The notes beneath the pieces were generated by a model. The model was not told the DNA's origin and searched no databases. It saw only the letters and a list, made by a program, of their open reading frames with translations. Position numbers and translations under genes: made by a program. This document shows, piece after piece, positions 51,201 to 59,352 of a DNA stretch of 61,853 nt (position 1 is its first letter; the number at the start of each line of letters is the position of its first letter). The stretch comes from Oscillatoriales cyanobacterium USR001 (lineage in GTDB: Bacteria; Cyanobacteriota; Cyanobacteriia; Cyanobacteriales; Microcoleaceae), in assembly GCA_001698425.1 (NCBI GenBank), contig MBRE01000070.1, forward strand, positions 1 through 61,853. Reading direction: 5' to 3'.

Positions 51201-53563
51201 ATTCTTTAGAAGTAAAAACTGAAATCCATTTTATAGCAGGGGCTTGTACTATATATGGCAAAGTTCATGCTAAAGAAACCTTACCACTGTTAGTAAAAGG
51301 ATATGAAAGTGGGCTGGAAAATGGACATTTTGAATTTGGTGGTTATGCAGCCATGCAAAAGGGTCAACATTCATATTTTATCGGTCGAAAACTGACAGAA
51401 ATATCGGCGGAAATAGCCATAATTAGTCATTCTCTAGCCCAACTTAAGCAAAATAATGCTTTAATTTGGAATCAAATATTTCAGCAAGCTGTTTTTAATT
51501 TGTTGAACACTGCTAATAATCCTTGTTTGTTAATAGGTGAAGCCTATAATGAGCAAGAATGTTTACCAATTCTTCAGCAAGCGAATGATCGAACGGGATT
51601 GCACTATTTTTATGTAAATAAACTAATTTTATGTTATTTGTTTGAAGATGATCGGCAAGCTTTAGAAAATAGTAGATTAGCAGCCAATTATTTAGATGGA
51701 GTGACAGCTTTTTTAGTAGTGCCAGTGTTTCATTTCTATGATTCTTTGGTGCGGTTAGTTGTATATCCATTTGTTCCTAATACAGAACAAGATGACCATT
51801 TGAATAAAGTCCAAGCTAATCAGGCAAAAATGCAGATATGGGCGGCTCATGCTCCCATGAATTTTCAACATAAATTTGATTTAGTAGAAGCAGAAAAATG
51901 CCGAGTTTTAGGACAGAAATTAGAGGCGATGGATCTTTACGATCGCGCCATTCAAGGTGCTAAAGAAAATAACTATATTAATGAAGCAGCCATCGCTTAT
52001 GAATTAGCAGCTAAATTTTATTTATCTCAAGGTAAAGAATTAATTGCTAAAGCTTATATGCAGGAAGCTAATTATTTTTATGAACTCTGGGGAGCTACAG
52101 CTAAAGTTAAACATTTACAAGAAAAGTTCCCGCAATTATTAATATCAAGATCGACAACTACTCGAATTAAAAATACGACAACTACTAGCACTTCAACAGG
52201 AAATAACGCCGGGGCTACTTTAGATTTTGCAACGGTAATCAAGGCTTCCCAAGCTCTAGCTGGAGAAATTGCCCTCGATAAATTATTAGCCAAGTTAATG
52301 ACAATTTTAATAGAAAATGGTGGAGCGCAAAAAGGATTTTTGGTTTTATCAGAGCGGGGAAAATTAACCATTGAAGCCACAGGCGAAGTTGATCAAGAAC
52401 AAGTAGACGTCTTACAAGTTATCCCGATTGAAAGTAGCCAAAAACTGCCAATAGGTTTAATTCAATATGTGGCGAGAACTCAGGAAGATGTGGTTTTATC
52501 AGACGCTACAAACGAAGGGCTTTTTACCAAGGAATCCTATATTATCAAAAATCAACCTAAGTCGGTTTTATGTGCCCCTATTATCAATCAAGGCAAATTA
52601 ATTGGCATTCTCTATCTGGAAAATAACTTGACAGTGGGAGCCTTTACCAGCGAACGTTTAGCAGTCCTGAAAGTTCTCTCTTCCCAAGCTGCTATTTCCA
52701 TTGAAAATGCTTTACTTTATCGCACGTTGGAAGCTAAAGTAACTGAACGCACGGCACAATTAGCGGAAGCAAATCAAGAAATTAGCACTCTGAATGAAAT
52801 GCTTAAAGCTGATAATCTGCGGATGGGTGCGGAACTTGATGTAATCAAAAGATTGCAAGAAATGGTTTTACCTAGACAGTCAGAATTAGAGGCAATTGAA
52901 GGCTTAGAAATTGCGGGATTTATGGAGCCTGCTGATGAAGTGGGCGGGGATTACTATGATGTCTTAAAACAGGAAGATAGAGTGAAAATTAGCATTGGAG
53001 ATGTGACGGGACATGGTTTAGAAAGTGGGGTGTTGATGATTATGGCACAAACGGCAATTAGAACCCTTGAAAAAATGAAAGAAACCGATCCTGTGAAGTT
53101 TTTAGATGTAGTCAATCAAACTCTTTATGATAATCTGGAGCGTATGAAGTCATCGAAAAATATGACTTTAGCTATCTTAGATTACACCAGTGGAACTATC
53201 AAATTAAGCGGTCAACATGAGGAAATGATTGTGGTGCGGGTAGATGGAACATTGGAGTGCATAGATACAATAGACTTAGGATTTCCCATTGGTTTAGAAC
53301 CAGAAATTGGCGATTTTATTGCTCAACAGGAAATACCTTTAAATCCAGGGGATGTGGTAGTGCTTTATACCGATGGAATTACCGAAGCAGAAAATATTAA
53401 TAAGGTGCTTTACGGATTAGAAAGACTATGTGAATTAGTAGTAGAAAATCGTCAGGCTTCGGCCGAAGAAATTAAACGGGTGGTGATTGATGATGTTCGG
53501 CAACATATTGGCTCTCAGAAGGTATTTGATGATATTACTTTGGTGGTGATCAAGCAGAAATAA
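48257..53563 (+). CDS. Giant Ser/Thr kinase-AAA-GAF-SpoIIE phosphatase regulator
   Basis: 1768 residues. Kinase domain about 8-275: ATP lysine in PVILKFLKED, catalytic loop HKDINPANIIL (about 132), DFGIS, APE-like SPEQTGRMN. AAA/STAND-like ATPase about 300-560: Walker A GYSGIGKSS (340-348), Walker B VIFLDDLQWAD. Helical TPR-like region about 600-1290. GAF domain about 1318-1490. Short coiled coil (about 1500-1540). PP2C/SpoIIE phosphatase about 1545-1768: ADEVGGDYYDV, ISIGDVTGHGLESGVLM, VLYTDGITEAEN. The family usually ends in a histidine kinase; here it ends in a phosphatase. It likely joins signal sensing, phosphorylation and dephosphorylation of partners. GAGAGGAG before the ATG is a good ribosome site. 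Confidence 0.93.
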   Translation: MININGYEILTQIYESSNSTVYRGIRQDDNQPVILKFLKEDYPTPSELTRYKQEYEITRNLNLDGVIKAYELKPHQMTFCIIFEDFGASSLKQLMNECREAGTRAFTLEEFLSIAMKTTEILSSIHTANIIHKDINPANIILNPETGQLKIIDFGISTQFNRENPTLKNPNVLEGTLAYISPEQTGRMNRSLDYRTDFYSLGVTFYELLTGKLPFETNDALELVHCHIAKVPPSPHQINPEIPKAISDIVMKLMAKTAEERYQSAFGIRNDLAECWQQLETTGNILDFPLGTQDISEHFQIPQKLYGREAEVEALLTAFERVANPPKSGLGGVEMMLVAGYSGIGKSSLVAEIHKPNTRLRGYFTEGKFDQFQRSIPYSAVVNAFKGLVRQLLTESEAQLQEWREKLSHAFGINGQVIIDVIPEVELIVGQQPPVTELGASESQNRFNIVFGNFIRAFCTKEHPLVIFLDDLQWADSATLKLIELMMTDTDMQYLFLIGAYRDNEVSPSHPLIMTLDGLVKEGATINYITLSPLALENISQLLADTLYCDKDSVKPLAELLMRKTGGNPFFVNQFLKTLHAENLIKFDLQQHIWQWNIAQIEAQNITDNVVELMIGKLKKLPELTQDVLRLASCIGASFSLSTLTIVSEKSKELVFADLVVAVQTGFILPTSELDENLLIQDYQFLHDRVQQAAYTMIPELEKQEIHLKIGNHLLEKLSEQQREEKIFEIVNNLNFSRELISTQSDKDELAKLNLIAGKKAKAATAYNAAFQYLNVGIKLLSADSWQNQYDLTLSLYSEAVETSYLNGNYEEMEKFAEVVLKQAKTLLEKVKIYEVKMQTSMAKVQQLEALKIGLEVLNLMGISLPKSPTQLDIQQALLNTNNYLQGKTIDDLLNLPLMTDADQLVTMGVLRSTIPPTYQAAPALFPLIVLSMVNLSIQYGNSMLSPFGYICYAVILHGVLLEINSAYEFGNLALMLVDQLNSLEVKTEIHFIAGACTIYGKVHAKETLPLLVKGYESGLENGHFEFGGYAAMQKGQHSYFIGRKLTEISAEIAIISHSLAQLKQNNALIWNQIFQQAVFNLLNTANNPCLLIGEAYNEQECLPILQQANDRTGLHYFYVNKLILCYLFEDDRQALENSRLAANYLDGVTAFLVVPVFHFYDSLVRLVVYPFVPNTEQDDHLNKVQANQAKMQIWAAHAPMNFQHKFDLVEAEKCRVLGQKLEAMDLYDRAIQGAKENNYINEAAIAYELAAKFYLSQGKELIAKAYMQEANYFYELWGATAKVKHLQEKFPQLLISRSTTTRIKNTTTTSTSTGNNAGATLDFATVIKASQALAGEIALDKLLAKLMTILIENGGAQKGFLVLSERGKLTIEATGEVDQEQVDVLQVIPIESSQKLPIGLIQYVARTQEDVVLSDATNEGLFTKESYIIKNQPKSVLCAPIINQGKLIGILYLENNLTVGAFTSERLAVLKVLSSQAAISIENALLYRTLEAKVTERTAQLAEANQEISTLNEMLKADNLRMGAELDVIKRLQEMVLPRQSELEAIEGLEIAGFMEPADEVGGDYYDVLKQEDRVKISIGDVTGHGLESGVLMIMAQTAIRTLEKMKETDPVKFLDVVNQTLYDNLERMKSSKNMTLAILDYTSGTIKLSGQHEEMIVVRVDGTLECIDTIDLGFPIGLEPEIGDFIAQQEIPLNPGDVVVLYTDGITEAENINKVLYGLERLCELVVENRQASAEEIKRVVIDDVRQHIGSQKVFDDITLVVIKQK

Positions 53564-53730
53564 ATTGTGTTATTACTAATGTGTTATTACTAAGAACCAC
53601 GAAGACACTAAGACACCAAGAAAGCAGAAAATAATAGTATTTCTTCGTGTCTTTGTGTCTTTGTGGTTCCCTAAAATCACCCCTCGTTAATTATCAGAAT
53701 GACGAAGAATATCATCGATCGCCTGTCTTT
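53564..53730. repeat. Direct repeat flanking the giant kinase gene, right copy
   Basis: Same sequence as 47804-47958 plus an extra 14-bp tandem TGTGTTATTACTAA. It begins right behind the kinase stop codon and runs into the 3' end of the nucleotidyltransferase gene. Its palindrome may act as terminator for both convergent genes. Confidence 0.9.
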
Positions 53731-54853
53731 CTTCTGGAGGCTGAGATGGTAAAGCTTGACGAGCATCAGTAATCAGCCAATCAAGAGCCGCAGCTTGAAC
53801 ATCAATTGATGCACCAATTTTATCCACACAATAGCGACCAAATACCAGTTTATCAACTAAACGTACCCCCGGTCCCAAACGGGAATATTCAAAAATCACG
53901 CTATTTTCCACAGTTGCCCCGCTACACACCCAACAATTAGGGCCAATCATCGTTGGGCCAATAATTTTTGCCCCGTCTTCAATTTTAGTCATCGCACCAA
54001 TATAAACAGGGCCAATGATCTCAACTTTGTCCCAATTCACAGCCACATTTAAGCCAGTGTAAATCCCTGGAAATACCTCTCTTCCGGGAACCGAGACATT
54101 TTTAATTTCACCGAGTAAAACACTGCGAATTGCCCGCCAATAGTCAGGAACTTTACCAATATCTACCCATTGAAAATCCATCGAAATTCCATAAAAAGGT
54201 GCATCAATTTCCACCAATTTAGGGAATAGTTGAGAGCCGATATCATACTCAATTCCAGAAGGGATATAATTGAAAACTTCTGGTTCAAAAATGTAAATCC
54301 CAGTATTGATGTCAGTGCTCAAAGCTTCCTCTATGGATGGTTTTTCTTGAAAGGCTTTAATCCTTCCAGATTCGTCAGTAACAACGACACCATAACTAGA
54401 AACTTCTTCGCGAGGAACAGACTTCATCACTACAGTGGCGATCGCGCCCTTTTCTCTATGCCATTTGACAGCCTGTGTCAAATCCAAATCAATCAAAGCG
54501 TCACCACAAAGCACCACAAAAGTATCATCAAAAAATGGCAAAAAGTCTTGAATACGCTTCATTCCCCCCGCCGAACCCAAGGCTTCCCCGATCAATTCTC
54601 CTTCTACAATTCGTCCTTCAAAGGAATAGGCAATTTGCACCCCAAATTTCTGACCATCGCGAAAATAGTTTTCAATTTCGTTGGCTAAATGAGAAACATT
54701 AACCATAATTTGATCGAAACCGTGCTTGCGAAGCAATTCCACTAAAAATTCCATCACTGGCTTTTGCAGGATAGGAATTAAGGGTTTAGGAATTGTATAG
54801 GTAATGGGTCGCACGCGAGTACCCTTTCCAGCCGCCAGAATCATGGCTTTCAT
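53687..54853 (-). CDS. Sugar-phosphate nucleotidyltransferase with left-handed beta-helix (GDP-mannose pyrophosphorylase-like)
   Basis: 388 residues from ATG 54853 (MKAMILAAGKGTRVRPITYT); GGAGG lies about 9 nt upstream, so the longer frame to 54886 is not used. N-terminal pyrophosphorylase domain: signature LAAGKGTRVRP, IPKPLIPILQKPVMEFLVEL, FVVLCGDALIDLDLTQAV, metal Asp in QWVDIG. C-terminal hexapeptide beta-helix about 255-345 (IIGPVYIGAMTKIEDGAKII, IGPNCWVCSGATVENSVIFE). It makes an activated sugar, probably GDP-mannose or dTDP/UDP-glucose, for glycan synthesis. The last residues EERQAIDDILRHSDN lie in the direct repeat. Confidence 0.88.
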   Translation of the reverse strand: MKAMILAAGKGTRVRPITYTIPKPLIPILQKPVMEFLVELLRKHGFDQIMVNVSHLANEIENYFRDGQKFGVQIAYSFEGRIVEGELIGEALGSAGGMKRIQDFLPFFDDTFVVLCGDALIDLDLTQAVKWHREKGAIATVVMKSVPREEVSSYGVVVTDESGRIKAFQEKPSIEEALSTDINTGIYIFEPEVFNYIPSGIEYDIGSQLFPKLVEIDAPFYGISMDFQWVDIGKVPDYWRAIRSVLLGEIKNVSVPGREVFPGIYTGLNVAVNWDKVEIIGPVYIGAMTKIEDGAKIIGPTMIGPNCWVCSGATVENSVIFEYSRLGPGVRLVDKLVFGRYCVDKIGASIDVQAAALDWLITDARQALPSQPPEERQAIDDILRHSDN

Positions 54854-54956
54854 GTTGATTTCCTCCACCCTCACACTTGATAGCAACTCAGCGATTTAAT
54901 AACAACGATCGCCTCCCGCTGAAAGATATGCGATCGCGCAACAAACCTAAATTACT

Positions 54957-55049
54957 TAGGACTTACAGATAATTACTGGTAACGCCATCGTCCCGGCGGT
55001 AAGATACCGCACCCATCGGCAACGTCACCTCAGAAATGCGTAAGTCCTA
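54957..55049. repeat. Dispersed repeat with TAGGACTTAC inverted ends
   Basis: TAGGACTTAC (54957-54966) is mirrored by GTAAGTCCTA (55040-55049); the interior is GC-richer than its surroundings (GCCATCGTCCCGGCGGTAAG). The AGGACTTACGCA motif is a common dispersed cyanobacterial repeat; no target duplication is clear. Confidence 0.6.
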
Positions 55050-55109
55050 TGACTTTTAAGCGACATCCTACCAGGCTATCTATTATTCTTGCAATTTAGA
55101 TGTTTCCAT

Positions 55110-55928
55110 TTAAAGTGGACGAATTTTCAGGTCTTGGTAAAATTCGTCTTGCAATAACTCTACTTTGGACTGAGCCGATAACAGGAGTAACGCCCAAAAA
55201 ATCCCCACGCGATCGCTCTGAGATGAGTGACTATCGCCATTTGTTACCATAAATTCTGAAGCCGCACCAGAATGTAAATGCTCCTGCTGCCATAAATTCA
55301 GCAATTGTTCTATATCCAGCCAATCCCCTCCCACATTCGGACCATGCTCTGCCAAAAATCTTTCTAATTCCGTAGCCGTTTCCACCAGATTTTCCTGATG
55401 AGCTAACTCCGCGATCGCGCGAGCCGCCTGCTCTCGCACCTTAGAGCTAGTACGCCGCACGCGGGGAGGACTAGGCGTTTCCTCAATAGCCGCCTGCATC
55501 AATTGTAACTGCTCAATTAGCTCTTGCAGAGTCACAGCACGTTTACGCGGCAATTGAGCCACAGCACGACGGCGTAACTGCTTCTCCAAATTTTGCGGTA
55601 ACTTCCGACCCCCAGCCAACTCTTCAGATTCTACCAATTGAGCATCTTCTGACAACTCAGGAGGAGATGCTGACAAAACCAAACTTTCAGCCTTGAGCAA
55701 AACTAACATCGACGCATACAAAAAAGCCTGTCCAGACTGGGACAAGTCGGCAAAATCCGCATCTGTACGGGGTTCGCAAGCGGGGGCAAGTTTACTTAAA
55801 CAGCGATCGATCACTTCAATCACTTGCACATCCCAAGGGTTAATTTCCCCCTTTTCTGCTAACTCAATTAACAGTGCAATACCCTCTGAAATAGTCGCAA
55901 ACCCATCTTGGGCTGTGGAAGCACTCAT
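55110..55928 (-). CDS. scpA: Segregation and condensation protein ScpA
   Basis: 272 residues. The kleisin family partner of SMC and ScpB in chromosome condensation. The N-terminus has EGIALLIELAEKGEINPWDV and QVIEVIDRCLSKL; the middle has FADLSQSGQAFLYASMLVLL and KAESLVL; the C-terminal winged-helix part has VGIFWALLLLSAQSKVELLQ and DEFYQDLKI. The linker (about 95-170) is rich in Glu and Arg. Length is normal for cyanobacterial members. The start (MSASTAQDGFATISEG) fits. Confidence 0.93.
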   Translation of the reverse strand: MSASTAQDGFATISEGIALLIELAEKGEINPWDVQVIEVIDRCLSKLAPACEPRTDADFADLSQSGQAFLYASMLVLLKAESLVLSASPPELSEDAQLVESEELAGGRKLPQNLEKQLRRRAVAQLPRKRAVTLQELIEQLQLMQAAIEETPSPPRVRRTSSKVREQAARAIAELAHQENLVETATELERFLAEHGPNVGGDWLDIEQLLNLWQQEHLHSGAASEFMVTNGDSHSSQSDRVGIFWALLLLSAQSKVELLQDEFYQDLKIRPL

Positions 55929-55983
55929 AGCCTTAAGTTGCGCCTCTAATTTAATCTGATTTACTCATCGGATTTAGCAAGTA

Positions 55984-56364
55984 TTATGTCTTCTCTTTCT
56001 GCATCTCCATTGATTCACCAGCCTTGTTTAAAGATTTACCTTCAAGAAGCAAAGGTAATTTTTCTTCCTGCTCTCCTTTATAGCGCTCAATATTTTGCTC
56101 TAGTTCCTCAATCCGTCGCTCTTTTTGACGAACTTGGCGATTTTTTTCCCGCAATAGCAACATTCGCTGCATTCTCGACCATAAACTAAAAATCAAACTT
56201 AGCATCGCCCCCAATCCCATAGCGATAATTAGTTCTACACTCAAAGGAGCTTGAAATTCCACACCTTGGATAATTTGAACCGTCGTAATTTCAGCATTTT
56301 CTATACTGAAAATTACCAGCACTAGACAAATTAAGAAAAGTAAGACAAAATTGAAAATTCTCAT
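55984..56364 (-). CDS. LapA-domain (DUF1049) membrane protein
   Basis: 126 residues: two membrane helices (FVLLFLICLVLVIFSIENAE at about 5-24 and VELIIAMGLGAMLSLIFSLW at about 43-62) with the DUF1049 pattern around IENAEITTVQIIQGVEFQAP, then a coiled coil (about 68-110, RMLLLREKNRQVRQKERRIE). The family sits in the inner membrane; in Escherichia coli LapA helps regulate lipopolysaccharide assembly, but the cyanobacterial role is unknown. It lies 55 bp upstream of scpA on the same strand. Confidence 0.87.
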   Translation of the reverse strand: MRIFNFVLLFLICLVLVIFSIENAEITTVQIIQGVEFQAPLSVELIIAMGLGAMLSLIFSLWSRMQRMLLLREKNRQVRQKERRIEELEQNIERYKGEQEEKLPLLLEGKSLNKAGESMEMQKEKT

Positions 56365-56370
56365 AGTTTT

Positions 56371-56429
56371 AAGAAGGAAGAAGGAAGAAGGAAGAAGGAA
56401 GAAGGAAGAAGGAAGAAGGAAGAAGGAAA
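56371..56429. repeat. Heptamer tandem array (GAAGAAG)n
   Basis: About eight consecutive GGAAGAA-type units lie between the LapA-like gene start and the repeat at 56434. On the minus strand this CTTCTTC tract lies directly upstream of the LapA-like gene. Confidence 0.93.
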
Positions 56430-56433
56430 GATG

Positions 56434-56515
56434 ATTTGGTTTGTAGTAAGCGCTTTAGCGCTCTTTGCGCTTACTACAAACAAGCTAATTATTTAATTTC
56501 TATTCCTTAGTTAAA
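56434..56515 (+). repeat. MITE-like repeat with GTTTGTAGTAAGCGC palindrome, copy 2
   Basis: GGTTTGTAGTAAGCGCTTTA and the mirrored GCGCTTACTACAAAC form a near-perfect hairpin with a GCGCTC core, followed by AGCTAATTATTTAATTTCTA and TTCCTTAG. The right part matches copy 1 (20615-20720). The left outer part is missing. Confidence 0.8.
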
Positions 56516-57337
56516 TTAAGCCTTCTGTACTGAAGACTGTGACCTTTTTCCTCTCCCTATTCCTGGGAAAAACTGATACTTTAAATAAATCCCAGCCCAA
56601 ACCAATAAGCCGATAATTGCCGCACCAATTCCCACCGGACTAGGAAGCCAAAAAACAGCCTCTAAATGATTAACTTCACCGGGTTTAAGTTGCCAAACTA
56701 AACGATTTTCTGGAGCAATACTGGGAGTAATAGCATCAGCCACATTCTCAATATTATCAGCACCCCAAGGAGTTCTCAAACTAAAATCTAAGCCTAAAAG
56801 TGGACCGGGACTAATTAACACACTACCACTACTAGATACCAGAGAAAGCGATCGCAAATCTAAATCTAAAGCAATCGTATTTCTCAGGAAAAACACCAAA
56901 TTATTCTGCTTAACGCTAAGATGGCATTTAAACTTAGGCAACTCCGCCTCCAAAACACTAACAGCTTGAGCATTCTTATCCTCAACGGGATTAAAAAATT
57001 TATTGAACTTTTGCTCTAACTCTTTCCCATTATTAAAAGGAATCCTCACCGCCAATTCACTCTCAGAAATCCGCTTAGTTCTACCTTGGAGCAACCTTAC
57101 CCGCTGGTCTATGCTATCTAACCATTCTTTTGCAGTTTCACCACTAAAGCTAGTCAATCTTTCTCCTAGTTTAATATGTTGTACTATCTCACCATGAGTT
57201 TGACTGTCAAAGTTAACTCCGACATCGTAATTTACACAGCCACCCAGCATAGTTAACAGACAAAAAATCAAAGGTAAAAACAAAAGAAGGGGCTTTTTTC
57301 TGTACCTAGTTTGATCAGTATTTTTTGCATCTTGCAT
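56516..57337 (-). CDS. DUF3153 lipoprotein
   Basis: 273 residues. The N-terminal lipobox signal LLLFLPLIFCLLTMLGGC puts the mature N-terminal Cys at about 34. The body (about 35-235) is the cyanobacterial DUF3153 domain: VNYDVGVNFDSQTHGEIVQH, SELAVRIPFNNGKEL and RLVWQLKPGEVNHLEAVFWL. A C-terminal membrane helix (about 236-257, PVGIGAAIIGLLVWAGIYLK) ends the protein, leaving a basic tail. It should be held at the membrane at both ends; the function is unknown. Confidence 0.85.
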   Translation of the reverse strand: MQDAKNTDQTRYRKKPLLLFLPLIFCLLTMLGGCVNYDVGVNFDSQTHGEIVQHIKLGERLTSFSGETAKEWLDSIDQRVRLLQGRTKRISESELAVRIPFNNGKELEQKFNKFFNPVEDKNAQAVSVLEAELPKFKCHLSVKQNNLVFFLRNTIALDLDLRSLSLVSSSGSVLISPGPLLGLDFSLRTPWGADNIENVADAITPSIAPENRLVWQLKPGEVNHLEAVFWLPSPVGIGAAIIGLLVWAGIYLKYQFFPGIGRGKRSQSSVQKA

Positions 57338-57368
57338 AATTTACTTTGTCCTTTTTTATTTTTTTAAC

Positions 57369-57387
57369 TATTGGTATAATACCAAAT
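57369..57387. promoter_or_regulatory. 15-bp perfect palindrome upstream of the DUF3153 gene
   Basis: TTGGTATAATACCAA (about 57371-57385) is perfectly symmetric around its central A/T and lies about 35 bp before the start codon of the minus-strand DUF3153 gene. It may be an operator overlapping a promoter, since TATAAT is part of it, or a dispersed repeat. Confidence 0.4.
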
Positions 57388-57551
57388 CTGGGTTAGTTAA
57401 CCCTTTTTTTTATGAACCGCAGAGGACGCAGAGGACGCAGAGGGAAGAGGAGGAGAAGAAAGGGGATGATGGTGGTTTGGGATATTTGGTAACGTTGTTT
57501 TCTGGGCGGTTTCTTTACCCCCCAGAGGGCGGCGTTACGATTGTTTTTCTC

Positions 57552-58859
57552 CTAATTTTGCCGAGAGGCGACTCCTAAATGTTTAAACAGCATACTTGGC
57601 AAATATGCCCCGCCGCCAACCCATTCGGCTTCACTTCCTAAAGCTGCTAAATTTTTAAAGGCTTCAAAAATACTGCCGGCCACCATTGTATTTTTGACGC
57701 GCCCGACAATTTGACCTTTTTCCACCTTATAACCTAAATCTAAGTTAACAGAAAATTCTCCGGCTAATTCATTAGATTGACCAGCACCTAAAACTTGATC
57801 TACGATTAACCCTTCTTCCATGTCAGCGATTAATTCGCTAACTGGTGTATTTCCAGGGGTAATGCAGAGGTTAACTAGGTCTGGGCCGGGGCGAGATAGT
57901 CCACCTCGGAAACCGTTACCTGTTGATTTTACACCGGCACGGGCTGCCCAACGACGATCCCAATAAAATCCCATGATTGTACCTTGGTCAATTAATACTT
58001 TACGGCTGGTGGGTGTGCCTTCGTCGTCAAAGGGACAGGCTCCAGGACCGATGCTGGGGTCTTCAAATAGGGTAAAGCGTTCGTCGAATAGGGTTTCGCC
58101 GATTTTGTCGGCGAGGGGGGAGGCTTTTTGGACGACGACTTGACCTGAGAGGATGGTATCAAATAAGCTACCCAGGGTACTGGCGGCGGCTCTGGGGGTG
58201 AAGAGGACTGGGTAGGAGCCGCTGGTGATGGTGGCTTGCTGTTCGGCTTGGCGGTATTTTTGGAGGAGGGTTTGGAGGATTTTGTTGGTGTCTAGGGGGC
58301 GATCGCGGGCGATATCGTAGCTGTAAGCTTGGAGAAAGTCTTCTCCTCTGACTAAGTTACCGGCAATGCTACCGCTGACGATTTGGCTGGACCTTTCGGC
58401 GTAGACGTTTCGGGTTGTGGCAATTTTAATGCGGCTGTTACGGACGTGAAACCCGACATCTACTAGGATATCTGGGTTGTAGGCGTGAACTTGGGCGATC
58501 GCATCTTTGCCAATTTCTACTAATTCTTGGGTGGATGGCGGTGTGTAGGTGGTTTCGGGGCCTGTGTGATGGAAGTTTTCGGCGAGTTCAAATTCTGCGG
58601 GGTCGCCGATTTTAGCAGTTTGAATGGCTGCGTCTACAAGGTCTTCTAGGCGTGTTAAGTCGGTGGAACTAGCAAAACCGAGTTTTCCCTGGTAAATCAG
58701 CCTTAGCGCAACGCCTTGTAGGGCTTTGGTTTGCAGGGATTTGAGGCGATTATTTTCAAATTCGATGGGGGTGTCTTGGCTAGACAGGTAGTAAATTTCA
58801 GCAGCGTCGGCTTGCTGAGTTGCCAGTTTTAAGATTTGTTCTAGGATGGAGTCGCTCAC
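57552..58859 (-). CDS. TldE/PmbA-type metalloprotease partner (TldD/PmbA family)
   Basis: 435 residues. TldE (PmbA) subunit: EILKLATQQADAAEIYYLSS type start, EFENNRLKSLQTKALQGVAL, VGFHVRNSRIKIATTRNVYA, GACPFDDEGTPTSRKVLIDQ, GGLSRPGPDLVNLCITPGNT and a C-terminal VKNTMVAGSIFEAFKNLAAL. It lacks the HExxxH zinc site of TldD, as expected for the E subunit; TldD-TldE together degrade leader peptides or toxins. No TldD gene is in the window. Confidence 0.88.
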   Translation of the reverse strand: MSDSILEQILKLATQQADAAEIYYLSSQDTPIEFENNRLKSLQTKALQGVALRLIYQGKLGFASSTDLTRLEDLVDAAIQTAKIGDPAEFELAENFHHTGPETTYTPPSTQELVEIGKDAIAQVHAYNPDILVDVGFHVRNSRIKIATTRNVYAERSSQIVSGSIAGNLVRGEDFLQAYSYDIARDRPLDTNKILQTLLQKYRQAEQQATITSGSYPVLFTPRAAASTLGSLFDTILSGQVVVQKASPLADKIGETLFDERFTLFEDPSIGPGACPFDDEGTPTSRKVLIDQGTIMGFYWDRRWAARAGVKSTGNGFRGGLSRPGPDLVNLCITPGNTPVSELIADMEEGLIVDQVLGAGQSNELAGEFSVNLDLGYKVEKGQIVGRVKNTMVAGSIFEAFKNLAALGSEAEWVGGGAYLPSMLFKHLGVASRQN

Positions 58860-58912
58860 GATCGCATTTTTTAGTTGGGCATCCGTGATTTATTTTAATC
58901 TGTTTTGTACGG

Positions 58913-59308
58913 TTATTGTTTGATTTGAGCGATTTCACAGCGATCGCATAGTCCGAAAAATTCTAGGGTGTGATAATAAATTTTAAAGGTATGCGTTTTT
59001 TGCAGTTCGCGTTCTAGTTGATGTACTGGACATTCGTTAATAGGAATTGATACCCCACATTCCAAACAGGTGAGGTGATGTTGATCTTCCTGTACTGCAC
59101 TATAAATCGATTCTCCATTGGTTAATGTCCGCACCTGAATTACTCCCTCGCGTTTTAAGACATCGAGGGAACGGTAAACTGTGGCTAATCCCATGCTATG
59201 GTCGCTATTACGTAGTTCTAGGTAGATATCTTGAGCCGAAATTGAACGCTTGAGGGTTTTGAGTAGGGTTAAAATAATCTCTTGACTGCGGGTGCGGTGG
59301 GTTTTCAT
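58913..59308 (-). CDS. Fur family regulator, Zur (FurB)-like
   Basis: 131 residues from MKTHRTRSQEIILTLLKTLK (ATG 59308; one further in-frame ATG at 59320). Winged helix: ISAQDIYLELRNSDHSMGLA and TVYRSLDVLKREGVIQVRTL (recognition helix). Metal sites: HHLTCLECG, with a second Cys pair in CDRCEIAQ for structural zinc. The sequence is close to cyanobacterial Zur/FurB, a zinc-sensing repressor, rather than FurA; PerR cannot be fully ruled out. It is divergent from the Rpn gene with about 44 bp between. Confidence 0.85.
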   Translation of the reverse strand: MKTHRTRSQEIILTLLKTLKRSISAQDIYLELRNSDHSMGLATVYRSLDVLKREGVIQVRTLTNGESIYSAVQEDQHHLTCLECGVSIPINECPVHQLERELQKTHTFKIYYHTLEFFGLCDRCEIAQIKQ

Positions 59309-59352
59309 TGTTCCTTGCATAGATTGTTTGAGTTAAAATTAAGGAATATATT

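Noticed and set aside
54230..54702. Plus-strand frame of 152 codons against the nucleotidyltransferase gene
   Set aside because: Antisense shadow of a conserved enzyme gene; no ribosome binding site.
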